A stretch of DNA of 64,000 bases, from NCBI RefSeq assembly GCF_000003855.2, contig NW_003101675.1:718096-782095 (forward strand). Direction: 5' to 3'. Shown here piece after piece: positions 1-12,015 of this stretch. Both the position numbers and the translations under genes were made by a program. The notes below the pieces were generated by a model. The model worked only from the letters and a program-made list of their open reading frames with translations, ran no database searches and was not told the DNA's origin. Every line of letters starts with the position of its first letter. Within the stretch, counting starts at the first letter, position 1. Source of the DNA: Blastomyces gilchristii SLH14081. Taxonomy: Eukaryota > Ascomycota > Eurotiomycetes > Onygenales > Ajellomycetaceae.

Positions 1-603
1 TGCAGATTAATCTGACTGAGAGAGAGCAGTGAGAATTCTTCTCTAAGAAGACAGTGAAGAGAGATTTTAAGATGATTATCATCTGAGATAAGAAGAAGAA
101 GAAGAAGAATGAAAATAAGAAGTGAATTATAAAGAATAATAAGAAGAATGAGAAAGAGAAGAAAGATAATAAGTAGAAAAAGTTGTATTCTTTTTATATT
201 AGTTGATTATAAGTTCATAACTATTAGTTAATAATTGAAATTAATTTTGAGTTTTCAAAAATTATTGTACAAGTTGTAATCAATTATTAATATCAGAAAT
301 AATATATATATATATATTTAAGTATCATGATTTACAAATCACTATAATATATACATATCGACATTTTTTCAATATTGATATTTATAATATTAATATATTT
401 CTAATGATATTATCTGATAATATGATTTAATAACACTCTCTTTTACAATATTAATATATTTTAAGAAATATAACAGAAATTAATCAAGATTGTTTATTTA
501 CTTTTATACATTGATGATATTCAATCTGAGTTAGTACTAAGATTATAACTAAGCAAAGAAAGAAGATTATTTTCTCTGATAATAATTCTTCTTATATATA
601 TCA
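1..603 (+). repeat. Left arm of diverged inverted repeat (transposon fragment)
   Basis: Reads as a diverged reverse complement of 12,016-12,611. Both arms share the CAGATTAATCTGACTGAGAG motif, a Lys/Glu/Asn-rich stretch of GAAGAAGAA type, and a long AT tract ending near an ATATATAT run. The short Lys-rich coding trace is on the plus strand here and on the minus strand in the other arm. The arm runs off the window's left edge and is cut at about 604 by the 3' tail of the LINE. Because the other arm lies beside a hAT transposase remnant, this may be a second, oppositely oriented copy of that element; the family of the Lys-rich protein is not recognised. Confidence 0.6.
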
Positions 604-2514
604 TTATTGTTATTATTATTATTCAATTATAGATACATGTAGTCAGAGACTATGACATCTATCTGAGAACTTTTAGTTCTCAGAGTTTTTTCTATATCTA
701 TAAAGTTAAATATTATACATTTACCAATTTCAGATATGCAAAATCAGAAAATTCCAGCTCAAAATACAAAAACTGTTTATAAATTATAGTATTTTAACAC
801 CTTCTGATACTTTGAAATCATTTGATAATATCATGATAAAAGAAAGGAGAACACAGTCTTAAAGATAGACACATTAAATAGATAGATAGAAAAGAACAAA
901 AAAAAGAAAAAGTAAAGTAAAAACAGACTATAATAAATTAAAATTATTAAAAGATAGTATATAGCTGTTATAACAGACTATATCTAATCAATTTTCATCT
1001 CTTCATATTCAGATATTTCTGAGTTCAGCTGTTTTCTTGTAGCTGCTTGAGTTTCTGATAGAAAGTCTATTAGATATTTAATTTCTCACTCAGTTGAGAA
1101 TAAGAGCCTTATATTTAATTGATTTAAATCATACTTCTTCTTTAATCTTACTCTGAGACTATTATATAATACACACTATATTACAATATGCTCAGAACTT
1201 TCATTTGTATTGCAGAATAAGTATTCTATTGAATCAAATCTATCATTAAATCTTTGAATATAAGATTTGAAATAATCATATTCTAGTTTCAGCTGAATTA
1301 TAGATGAGAATATTTTCTTTTTACATTTAATTAAACAAGATTTTCACTTACATTTTGTCTCAAATCTTGAATAATATATACTCTTCTTTTGTTTCTTTCA
1401 GCTTTTATTTCACTTGTTTAAATAAGATTCTTTTATCTTTCTCTTTATAAAAGATCAGAACACTGTTTTTTGAATACATCTGCTTAATTCTGAATTCTAT
1501 TTTACTGCTGAATCAGTCAATTCATTATCATAAATGTTCATATGAGTAGAAACTCAGTGTAGATGAATTATCAGTTTTAATAATCTTCTCTTTTAAAGCT
1601 TTATAGCAGAATTTAAAATCAGTTTAAGATTCATTTAATTATTATGAATCTGACTATTTTCAAGTCTTTTCAAAGGAGCTTGACTATTAGAGAATATTCA
1701 TATCTCTTTCAAGTTATTTTCTCTTTTATAAGATTTTATCTTAATAGGTTTGAAAGCTTTTACTATTGTAAATAGTTCAGCATCAACAACTTTAGATTCA
1801 CAGCTCAAATTTCAGAAATCTGTGATGAAATTGATATTATCTTCAGTATAAGTAATGTCTGTATCTAATCTGTTCAAACTTTTATTTTTTAAGTCATCTA
1901 AGTAAACCAGAATAAAGTGATTTATATTGATTATAGAGATCTTCTTCAAATGCTGTTTATATTCTCTCTCTTTAAATAGTTTACTTATTTATAAGTGTAT
2001 AAGAGATTTCAGCTGTTCTCTTCAGAGAGATATCTTGTCATGATCAATTTTCTCAATATTTAATAAAGAAAATTGATTTTTAATCAGTAAATATAGTCTA
2101 TACAGTTGAGAGAGTATTTTCTTTGAAACACTATTCTCATTTCAATTAAGAAATCTATTTCAATTCAGTTCATTTCTTGAGTTAATTAATGAAAATGAAG
2201 AAGAGACTCTTTCTCTGATTATATGATTTAAGCTCATCTTCATGACTCTCAGAGCATAGTTCATGCAGGTCTTTTCAAATCAAATAGTAGAAGATGAAAT
2301 TGACTCTTTAATTTTCATTGCTTTAATAGAAGATGATTTGAATGCTCTCATAACTCTTTTCAAAGCTCTGTTTTACAGACTTTGAAAGAGATTAGTGAAA
2401 TTATCTTGATTATTTTATTAAACTTGAACTTTATAATCAGCTACTGAGATGATACAGACTATGTATAATTGACTCATAGTCTGAAAGAATAGACCTCTCT
2501 CAGTATCTCCGTCT

Positions 2515-3021
2515 TAGACTGACCGTGTGACCGTGTCTGAAATCAGGACCAGAATATTTGATAGTTCCATTATTAATTTGACTGATCTTATTACACAGTT
2601 TTAAGATTATATAGTGATTTCATACTGTCTCAGTGAGACTTACTGTCTACTTTTATCACATTTTTCAAATGAGATCATGATTTTCACTTCTACATTTAAA
2701 TTATTTTTATTGCTTTAAATGACTTTAAATCTCATTTTAGAGTTATTAAAAAGTGTTACTTTTTAAAAAATTAAAAATAGGCTAAAAGAAATGTTAAAAT
2801 GTCTAAAAATAGTAACTTTATATCAAGAATGAAACTAAATGAGACTAAATGAGATCACTTTCTTATTTTTTCTAAGTCATAGTCTCATTTTGAGATTTGA
2901 TATATAGTCACTTTGCATGTTTTTTTTAATAATTAGTCCCAGCGGGATTCACGCCAGGAAATGTATAGAATCAGATCAAATGAAATCAGAAATTAAATTT
3001 ATAACCTCAGCAGTCAGTCTA
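2515..3021 (+). mobile_element. hAT-type MITE, copy 1
   Basis: A 507-bp element starting TAGACTGACCGTGTG and ending CAGTCAGTCTA, homologous end to end to the copies at 13,057, 23,907, 38,788 (reverse) and 61,873 (reverse). The flanking 8-mers are CTCCGTCT (2,507-2,514) and CTCTGACT (3,022-3,029), a degenerate 8-bp target duplication with 6 of 8 matches; exact 8-bp duplications flank three other copies. It has no coding potential and sits in the reverse transcriptase region of the LINE. The 8-bp duplication with TAGACTG ends indicates the hAT superfamily. Confidence 0.85.
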
Positions 3022-5682
3022 CTCTGACTTAATAATTCTTTGCTGAATATGCTATTTAAAATTCAACTTGGAGTTTAATTATACTTCTAGTCATTTGACA
3101 TTCAAACTGAGTTTAATCTCTTTATTCAAAAGAGTTACACTTAGGTTTTTCAAATTGAATCTTGAAAAAAAAGTGAATTAACTCAGTTTTATTCATATTA
3201 AATTAAATTAGATTGATATCTGCTCTAGAAAAGATTTTCTTTACTACTTTCTCACTCACTTTTAAATTCTCTTTGATTGTCTTTGAATTGTAGACTAGAC
3301 TAATATCATCTATATAATTTAAAGATCTCACTATTTTCATCTCTCTATTCTGAAATATATATGCAGTGTATATTACAAATAGAACTGATGAGATTGAAGA
3401 TTCTTACAGTACTTCTATTTTTATCTCAGTCTTATCTTACTTTATTTCATCAAAGAATAGTTGTATAATTCTTTTAGATATAAAACAGTTAACTCATTTT
3501 ATTAGAGAAAGTGACAGTTTTAACATCAAAGTTTGAATTATTTTAGACTTTGAAATATAATCAAATACATCTTTTATATTAATAAAAACTGCAGTTGAGA
3601 CCAGGTCTTCATACTTTGCTATTTGAATATTATAAATAACTGAAAGAATACTGTCAATTGCAGAACATTATTTTCTATCTCTCATTTATTCATTAAATAG
3701 AAGAGAATCACTAATAGAGCTTATAAAAGATAATTTAGTAGCTATTATCTTTTCTAGAACTTTTCTTAAACAGTTCAACAGAGATATTACTCTATATAAC
3801 TTAGAAATTAAGGCTTTTCTATTAGATTTTATAAGAATTACTTTAGTAGCTTATCTTCAGTATTCAGAATAGTAATCATTTTTTAAGAGATTGAAAAAGA
3901 GCTTAAAATATTCATTCTTCAAGTAGGAATATTTGTTTTAAATAATTAAGTAATTGATTGAATCAGGCCCTGCAGCAGTTTTAATTAAACTTGAGAATAT
4001 AGCTGACTCTACTTCATCATATATAAGCTCAGATCATTGTCAGTTATTTTCATTAATATATTTATAAAGTGACATATTCTTCTCTTCTAAATGTGATAAA
4101 TTTTTAAAGAGAATTCTTATAAAAGCTTGATACTTTTTCTCAAAAGACTTTACTGTATATAATTCATTCTGAAATTTGTATTCTAAGGTTGAAAGCTTTA
4201 CTACACTTCTTGTTTTAGTATAGTTGAAGATTGTAAAAACTTCTTTTTCTTATACTTCACTAAGAAATCTGTTTCAGTAGTCTGTTTTAGCTCTTTTAAT
4301 ATCTGAGAAATATTCATTTTGAATAGCTTTGAACTCTTTATCAGATATTAAGTTATTCTTTCAATCACTCTTAGCAGTGACTAATTATTTTCTTTTAAAA
4401 GTGATATTCTTATTTCATCAAGATTTGAAATACTCAGAAGACTTTTTCTTTGAAATATTTTCTCTAATACTTATTAGAAGAATAAATGTAATCAGCTTTA
4501 CTCTATTCTCAAGTTTTAAATTAAGATATCTTGACTCTGATTTCAATACAGCTTACTCTTCTTTTCAGATTTCAGCTGTTTTACACTTTCTTTAACTACT
4601 TTTCAATCAGCTTTTTCAAAGTTATACTGATTAGAGAGAAGAGAATTTTCACTTATTTATTTTTCACTTAGTTTAATATCAAATTAAATGATCTTGTGAT
4701 CTGATTCTGAGATCTCATTTAAATTAATAAATCAGTTTATAAGTCTTTTTATAATCAGATTTTATGATAAAAAAGTTAGATCTATAATAGATTTCTGTTT
4801 TATATCTTTTGTAAAGAATGTTTATTAATCAGACTTGTTAACTAAATCTATTAAATACTTAAAAGTTTATTTAATCAGTTTATCTACTCTTACTACTCTT
4901 CTGAATTCTGAATTTTATCAGAGATAATATGCATTGAAGTCTACTGCAATGATAGAGTTTTTTAAGAGAATTATATTCAAAAATTCTCTGTTAATTATTC
5001 AGATATTATTGTTTTCTTTCAATAACTTTCCATTATAGATATTTATAAGTTGAATGATATCAAACTCATTCTCTTTATCTGTAATATCACTCAGTAGAAT
5101 ATCAGAGTCAGATATAATATTAAATCTCAGATTAAATTAATATCTTGATTTCTTTCTTTCATAAATCACTACTTTTAACTTTTTCTCTGATTTTTCAGGT
5201 AGAAACTAGTAATAGCTTGAATGAGAAATAATATACTTTTACTCAGCATCAAAGTTTGATTCTTAAAGAAGTACAAAGTTAACTTTTTATTCAAATATAA
5301 TCTGAAGATAAGAATAAATACAATTTCAGTTTCTATTCACATTATTTTAAGTTAATATGATTTTTGAAGAATTTTTAAACTTTTTTTATTGTTTTTGTTG
5401 TATATTCATACTAAATAAGAGTAGAAATAAAGCAGAATCTAATCATTACTATCTGATAGTAGATTATAACTGTTTTGAAAAGCAGGAATTTCATCTGCTT
5501 ATATTCTTTCTAGTTTATTAACAGAGTTATTTCTCAATTCTCTAATTTAAACACATATTTGAGAATTCAAATTCTGTTTATGTTTAGCTGAAGAATTTGA
5601 GTTTAAGAATTTCAATCATTGAGAGTTTCTTCTCTTTGAGCTTACAGTTATAGATTTACTAACTTGACTATTATCTTCAGTT

Positions 5683-5763
5683 GCCAGCGTGGCCCAGTTG
5701 GTAAGACTGGTAACCAAGGCCACACACATTAGGGGTGCGTGGGTTCGAATCCCACCGCTGGCA
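5683..5763 (+). other. tRNA-like domain with Pol III A and B boxes
   Basis: An 81-nt unit with a perfect 7-bp acceptor stem (GCCAGCG with CGCTGGC, then discriminator A) and a perfect T arm (GTGGG, loop TTCGAAT, CCCAC). TGGCCCAGTTGG matches the A-box consensus and GGTTCGAATCC the B-box consensus. The middle does not fold as a normal anticodon arm: TTGGT can pair with ACCAA across a 10-nt loop, and no clear anticodon exists. No T-run terminator follows. I therefore call it tRNA-like (a retroposed or SINE-type head with possible internal Pol III promoter), not a working tRNA gene. Confidence 0.7.
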
Positions 5764-7575
5764 CCTGCCACTTCTTACTCATGAAAGCCCCCATGTAATA
5801 GAGGCTGAGCCTAATTAGTAAGGCTTGGTGCGGGGTAGAACTCTCTACTGCAAGCCAAGCCACTAGTTAAGTGAGATTCTGTGAACACCCATCAGGGCCG
5901 GCATGGGGTGCCAATGTCTCACTATTCTACTGTGCAACCCGTCAAGGTTCTAATGATATAGAGCCAAGCCTAATGTAGTGGTTATACACTACTTAAGCGA
6001 GTCCATAACTAGGGCTGTCATCGGAGTCTAGCTCCCTCTCAAATACAGGGAATGATTTTGAAAATCACCCGACTAGCAGGCCTAGACGCGCATCTAGGCC
6101 CTAGGCAGGGCACCCTGATAGGCTAGAGCCTGCAAGCTCCCTGTCAAGCCCTAATACTGACAGGGAGGACTGCAGTCATCAAGCCTATGATTAGTCCCTA
6201 ACACGGGGCGAGGCCATGATGGCTGATTGGTAGGCCTATGGACATCTAATGAGGCCGAGATCAGCAACCGGAAGCTTGGTGTGTACGCCATCAAGTGAGC
6301 GGTGGCAGCCACTAACTAATGCCCCTGGAAATTAGTGGCTGGCCCGAGAGGACAGACGCGGTGGTCAGTTAATTATAGAGGGTTAAATGTAATTAGCTTA
6401 AGATGCATCCTGCGGGTGGCTAGCGCCCGTAGTCATTGAAATGAAATCTTATAAAAGAGGAAATTGTTTGAAAGAGGTATGAATATTCTCTGATAGTCAA
6501 GCTGCTTTAAAGAGACTTAGAAATAGTCAGATTCATAATAGTCAAATGAATCTTGAACTGATCTTAAACTCTATTTTGAAAATTTAAAAGAGAAGAACAT
6601 CAAAGCTGATAATTCATCTGCACTGAGTTCCTGCTCATATGAATATTCATGACAATGAATTGACTGATTCAGCTGTAAAAAAGAGTGCAGAATTAAGCAG
6701 ATCTATTCAAAAAATTATATCCTGATCTTTTATAAAGAGAAAAATAAAAGAATCTTGTTTAAACAAGTGAAATGAAAGTTAGCAGAAACAAAAGAAGAGT
6801 ATACATTATTCAAGATTTGAAACAAAACTCAAGTGAAAATCTTGTTTAATTAAATGTAAAAAGAAAATATTCTCATCTATAATACAGCTGAAACTAGAAT
6901 ATAGCTATTTCAAATCTTATATACAAAGATTTGATGATAGATTTAACTCAATAGAATGCTTATTCTGTAATATAAATGAGAATTCTGAGTATATTGTAAT
7001 GCACTGTGTATTATACAATAGTCTCAGAGCTAGATTGAAAGAGAAGTATAATCTAAATCAATTAAATATGAGATTCTTATTCTCAACTGAGACAGGAATT
7101 AAATATCTAATAGACTTTCTATCAGAAACTCAAGCAGCTATAAGAAAATGACTAAATTCAGAATTATCTGAATATGAAGAGAAGAAAATCAACCAGATAT
7201 AGTCTGTTAAAACAGCTATATACTATCTTTTAATAATTTGTTTTGTTACAGTCTTTCTTTATTTTATCTTTTTCTTTTAATTTCTTTCTATCTATCTATT
7301 TAATATGTCTATCTTTAAGACTGTGTTCTCTTTTCCTTTGTCATGATATTGTCAAATGATTTCAAAGTATGAGATGATGTTAAAACACTGCAATTTATAA
7401 ACAGTTTTTGTATTCTGAGCTGGAATTTTCTGATTTTGTATATCTGAAATTGATGAATGTATAATAGTTAACTTTACAGATATAGAAAAAACCCTGAGAA
7501 CTAAAAGTTCTCAGGTAGATGTTATAGTCTCTGACTGCATACATCTATAATTGAAGAATAATAATAATAATAATA
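5683..7575 (+). mobile_element. Chimeric retrogene: tRNA-like head + unique body + LINE 3' tail
   Basis: Flanked by a perfect 13-bp target duplication ATTATCTTCAGTT (5,670-5,682 and 7,576-7,588) inside LINE ORF1; the uninterrupted LINE at 24,765 has the continuous equivalent. Three parts: a tRNA-like domain (5,683-5,763); a normal-GC, non-RIPed, non-coding body to about 6,435; then a segment matching the last 1.1 kb of the LINE (compare 28,220-29,364) ending in TAA repeats. The junction near 6,435 has no intervening repeat. Only the LINE-derived part is RIP-mutated. This is the structure expected when LINE reverse transcriptase switches template to another RNA during target-primed synthesis, as described for chimeric retrogenes of Magnaporthe. 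The source of the body is unknown. Confidence 0.85.
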
Positions 7576-8701
7576 ATTATCTTCAGTTTTAAATTGACTT
7601 TGAGTTTCTTCTTTTCTCCAGTTTTTTTGAATTCTTAAAGCAAATGTGTATTCTTTTTTCAACTAGATATATGCTTTGCTTTACAGTTAGAGCATTTAAG
7701 CAGAGTATATTAACATATTTCATCTCTTTTTAAGTGTATTTCATATTTATACTTACTAGTTTTGTAATCTTTAGCACAGAACTCACATTTTGTATCTCTG
7801 AAATAAGAGATTATAAAGTATTCATATCTTTGACAGTTTGAACACTGTGTTTGTATTTTGAGATTCATTCTTGAGTCTTTGTATGCATGAACTCTCATTT
7901 TCAAATCTATCACTCTCACTTCAGAGATTTTTGATTGTTTAAGTGTATTTGTATAAACTAGAACAGAGATATTTCTTCTAATTTATCTGAATTCAATTGA
8001 ATTCAGTTATATGAGCTTCTTTCTCAGTTGAATAGAATTGTATTCTTTCAATTTATTTTTGAGAAGTAGTATTTCTTTCTCACAGTCAAAAGTTTCAACT
8101 GAAATATTATAAAGAACGAATTTGTATAACTTTTCATCTTTCTTAGATAGAATTGTTGTATTTAACAGAGATTCTAATATTGATTTTCAGATATTCTTAT
8201 TCTCAATAAGAAATTCTGCACTGAATTCAGTCATTGTAGTTAGAATAATAGAGTTTTAAAGAAAGATGACTCAATTGAAGCTATAACTAATTTTTGAACT
8301 TTAATATTATATATTAACTGAGAAAAGAACTACTGATTGATTTCATTTCTAATTTTGAAAATAAGATTTGAGTTCAGCTTATTCTTCTGCAGAATCTCTC
8401 TATTTAAGACTTTGAGAATAAGTCTTCTATTTCTGAAGATTTAAATATTTTTCTCTTTTTACGTTTTCTTCTCTTCTTTCATATAAAGAGAAGTATGAGT
8501 ATTTTTTCTCTGAGTACTTTCAGAGTTTTGAGCAGATTTTGAGATAGTAGATTTAGAAACAGCAGATTCTGCTGCTTGAGTATATATTTTTTTCTGATTT
8601 GATTAAGAGAAAGATGAAGAGAAGTCAGTGATTATACTAAAAGTTTTCAATGTTTTTTAAACTGTGTTTGAAATTTCAAGCTTGAACTTAATCACTTTCT
8701 C

Positions 8702-8825
8702 TTATTATTATTATTATTATTCTTCCATTATACTCCTATGCAAGCGGAGCTTATGAAGAGTTCTTGCATGATGTTAAATACAGGCCAAGTGTTAATTATT
8801 CAGGAGGAAATACAGGTGTTGAGAC
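8702..8825 (-). mobile_element. tRNA-derived SINE, 3' fragment (copy A)
   Basis: Carries the SINE tail (TTA repeats at about 8,702-8,722 on this strand) and 3' body, including the conserved GCAAGCGGAGCTTATG motif, but stops at GTTGAGAC where TAGACTGG of the hAT element begins. The tRNA-derived head is missing. It abuts the 5'-truncated end of LINE copy 1. The hAT end probably inserted here, with GTTGAGAC (8,818-8,825) as the left half of an 8-bp duplication, but the other half of the SINE was not found downstream. Confidence 0.75.
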
Positions 8826-9123
8826 TAGACTGGCCGCCGGGACCATGAATTTCACATTTGATCTCATTTGATCTGGTCTTATACATTTGTTGATGTGAGT
8901 CCCACCAGGACCAAGCCTCAAAAAAATCTGAAAATAGATCATTTCTGAGAGAAATGATGTGAAAAATGACCAGATTTAATTTAAGAACAGTGAAATGAGA
9001 GTAATTTCTCAGAATAAACTACGAAAGATGATCATTCTTTCAAAATCAGAATAAGACTAAGACTGAAGATTAAATTCAGTCTCATTCAGTTCATTCAGTG
9101 ATTGCTTATATAATCGGGATTTG
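8826..9123 (-). mobile_element. hAT element terminus (left end)
   Basis: Begins TAGACTGGCCGCCGGGACC and matches the reverse complement of the MITE's inner end for about 85 bp, then diverges into sequence not found in the MITEs. A SINE inserted at 9,136 separates it from the hAT transposase remnant on the same strand. It most likely represents the end of the larger, once autonomous element from which the 505-bp MITEs derive. A palindrome-like GATCATTTCTGAGAGAAATGATG lies near 8,936-8,960. Confidence 0.65.
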
Positions 9124-9129
9124 GTAATG

Positions 9130-9135
<6 letters not shown>

Positions 9136-9169
<34 letters not shown>

Positions 9170-9522
9170 TTTCATTATACTCATATGCAAGCGGAGCTTA
9201 TGATGAGTCCTTGCGTGATGTTAAATACGGGCCAAGTGTTGGTTATACAGGAGGAAATACAGGTGTTGAGACCACGCCAAGATAACAAGAACATAGGAAA
9301 TACAAAGGAGTGACAATTAAATACATGCGATAATAACTTCCCAGCTCAGGAACATAGAGCAATTTTATTGAAGCGATTTGTACACCTCTGTATTTATTAG
9401 GAACCTGAGGTGCTTGGGTTCTGGATTTAATGTATCCCCTGCGGGTTTCAAACCCACACGCCCTGGTTTCCCACGCCAAGGCACTACTGGGTGGCCGCAT
9501 TAACCATTCGGCCACCGGGGCA
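9136..9522 (-). mobile_element. Full-length tRNA-derived SINE (copy B, least mutated)
   Basis: A 387-bp element on the minus strand with a 12-bp perfect target duplication GTAATGATTATT (9,124-9,135 and 9,523-9,534). In the sense direction it starts TGCCCCGGTGGCCGAATGG (A-box type, resembling class II tRNAs), then GGTTTGAAACC (B-box type) next to CCCGCAGGGG, which pairs with the CCCC start. A tRNA-unrelated body follows, then ATAATGAAAGAATAATAAT and trinucleotide repeats. This copy keeps many CC and GG dinucleotides and is a good reference for the family. Apparent ORFs across it are not genes. Confidence 0.9.
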
Positions 9523-9534
9523 GTAATGATTATT

Positions 9535-11800
9535 GATAACACTTATGAAATAACTAAATACATTTTTATGCAAGTTTATTCTTCACTTTCTCATGAAAAC
9601 TACACTTCTCTGATATACTGTGATCAGAGATATTAAACTATCTGATAATTTCATGTTTTATAATCATGAGTTTCTTGATTATTTCTTCTTATAATTGTTC
9701 TTAGTAATAGTAATAAATATCTCAGCTTGAGTTGAACTTTCACTTCATTCTTATCTCTGTTAATAAATTATCAGAATATCATGTGTCATTAGTGTAATAG
9801 TTGAATATATACTCTCAATAATTTTTTATAACTCTAGAATTGATTTGATATGTAAATTTATTAAATTATCTTGAAGATAGCAGTCAAATTCAGTTTTATA
9901 AGTATATAGTTTTATCTGATTTTCAGTTGTAATCAATATATATAAGTTCTGTTTCAAAGTTAGTATTATAGTTCTATATAATATGAAGTGTTATCAAAAA
10001 TTATTACTTACTAGATAATTGTATTTCACTGTCTTCACATCTCTAATATTTACTCATTCAAATCTCTGATAGTTAACATTGTAGTAGTCTCAGATTAATT
10101 TAATATATGAGTCTCATTTCTTCTCTATTTAATCTTGAGAAGTGTAGATATTAATTTAATAAAAGATATCTAGTAGAGCTGTTATAGCATAGTACTCTGT
10201 AAAAGATTGTTCAGTTTTGTAATAATAATATATCAGTTTATCTCTTACAGTAATAATAGTCTGTGCTATAGTATTATCTCAGACTGAATTTCTTTTTAAG
10301 TGATTTAACTACTTTTCAAGATAAGTAAATAAACTGTTATATACTCATCAGACTGACTGCAGTATTAATGTACAAGTGATTGAGACTGTCTTCATTATCT
10401 TATAAAACTGAAACTGTAAATCAATCACATATTTCAACTGAGTTTACTTCATATCAGAAAGTTTTAATATCTGAATCTTTTTCTAATCAGAGAATTATAC
10501 TTAATAATTAATTATTTAATATAATCAAAGAGTCTGAACAGTTATCTTATATATTAAACTTCATTATATTTTAACATTCTATATCATATTCAGTGATGTG
10601 ACTGATTTGTTTATTTATTAAATATTATAAAATTATTATTATTATTTAAAGAAGATATAAATTATATTAACAATGTTTTAAATCTGTGATATTTAAATTC
10701 TTAGTCAATCTATTCAAAATTAATAGTAGTATTATTAAAAAGTATTATTAAAAAGTAATATTAAAAAGTGTTATTAAAAAATATTATCTTTTATAAAATA
10801 AATATAAAAGTTATTTAAGTCATTATTTTCATCTTATTCTCATTTTAAGAATCAGTCATCTCATTATTCATTATCTTGATATTAAGATTCTTTATCAGTG
10901 TTTATATCACAAGTTGAACTACATAAGCAATGCAGAGAATATGATCATATTTATTATTTCAGAAATACAGAGTTAATTTTTACTTCTAGCTCTTTATCAA
11001 AGTATAGTTATTCACAGCATTATCAGTTGTAATTGTAAGAAGACTGAAATTAATATCTTAATAGTTATTTTCCATCACTGTTATTAATATCTCTGTTATA
11101 TAATTCTCAGTATAACTACTGATCAATGATTTAAATTCAATTAATATCTCTTAATAAGTTCAGTTCTTATCAATGTAATAACATGTAACTCTAATAAACA
11201 TAAGAGTATTTATACTAGTTTATATATTCACTGTGAGAGATACTCTTTAATAATTGTTTAACTGTGATTCTAGATATTGTATATTAACTTTGTAGTATAT
11301 CTTGAGATTGAACTGAAGACATAATTAATAGAATATATAAAGATTTGAATTAAGCATTTGAAGAAGTATTTGAAATTTAAGATTTTTAATTGATTAAAGA
11401 GAAAGATTGAGAGATATATATATATGAAGTAATTATTCACAAAAGTTATTAGATAAGAGTTATAAGATCAGAGTACTAACACATGATTATTTTCACATAA
11501 TTTTCTTTAAATTAGAAAGTTAGTATTATTAAAAATTATTATCTGATAGAGTAATATATCAGCTCAGTAGTAATTTTCTGATTATTTTTCTTCTATTATC
11601 TGCATTCTGATGACTTCAGATATCAGACAATTCTATCAGAGTTATAATCAGTTTATAATAAATATTTCTGAATAAAGTTGTAGTAATTACAGCAGAGAGA
11701 TGACTCTTCAGTAATCTGTAATACAATCTATTAATAATTATTTCATAGTTCATCTCAATATTTGTGTTGAGTTTTTTATAAATTTCATGACCTGAAATCA
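9535..11800 (-). pseudogene. hAT-family transposase remnant
   Basis: Minus-strand reading in shifting frames gives hAT landmarks. Around 10,905-10,950 it gives H-I-L-C-I-A-Y-V-V-Q-L, which matches the H-x-x-R-C-L-A-H-V-x-N-L motif of hAT transposases. Around 10,200-10,420 it gives a Y-N-S-L-F-x-x-L-E segment followed by R-D-K-L-x-Y-Y-Y and Y-Y-A-I-T-A-L-L-D, as in the region before the dimerisation domain. Stops and frameshifts are frequent, typical of RIP. The hAT end at 8,826 lies downstream on the same strand. The product would have cut and pasted the element and perhaps the MITEs. Limits are approximate; the 5' part is not resolved. Confidence 0.65.
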
Positions 11801-12015
11801 GATGTGAAGAATGAAGTAGTCATTTATTATAATTGAAAGAGAGCATTCTGTGTTAAATTGTAAATAACATAAACTTTGTAATTCACAGTGATTTCTTGAA
11901 GAGTTTATAAATCTTCAATAAAAGTGAAAGAAGTAAAAGAAGTGAATTCAGAAGATATAATAAAGATTTAATAAAGATGATAATTTATTTTTAATAAAGA
12001 TAATAACTGATCACT

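Larger units (their letters stand above)
604..8701 (-). mobile_element. Tad-like LINE copy 1, RIP-mutated and interrupted
   Basis: Reverse-strand copy of the LINE at 22,762-29,364. The 3' tail (TTA repeats on the plus strand) lies at about 605-625, followed leftward to rightward by RNase H, reverse transcriptase, endonuclease and then ORF1 sequence (zinc-finger part around 7,650-7,920). It is 5'-truncated within ORF1 at about 8,701, where a SINE tail abuts. Two later insertions split it: a hAT-type MITE at 2,515-3,021 and a chimeric retrogene at 5,683-7,575. Stops are dense in all frames and no open ORF longer than about 90 codons remains. No convincing target duplication was found because the 5' flank is rearranged. 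Confidence 0.85.

Noticed and set aside
5683..5763. A functional tRNA gene
   Set aside because: Acceptor and T arms are perfect, but there is no normal anticodon arm and no T-run terminator, and it is the head of a retroposed unit.
9243..9636. Overlapping reading frames of about 70-100 codons on both strands
   Set aside because: They lie across a SINE with readable target duplications.
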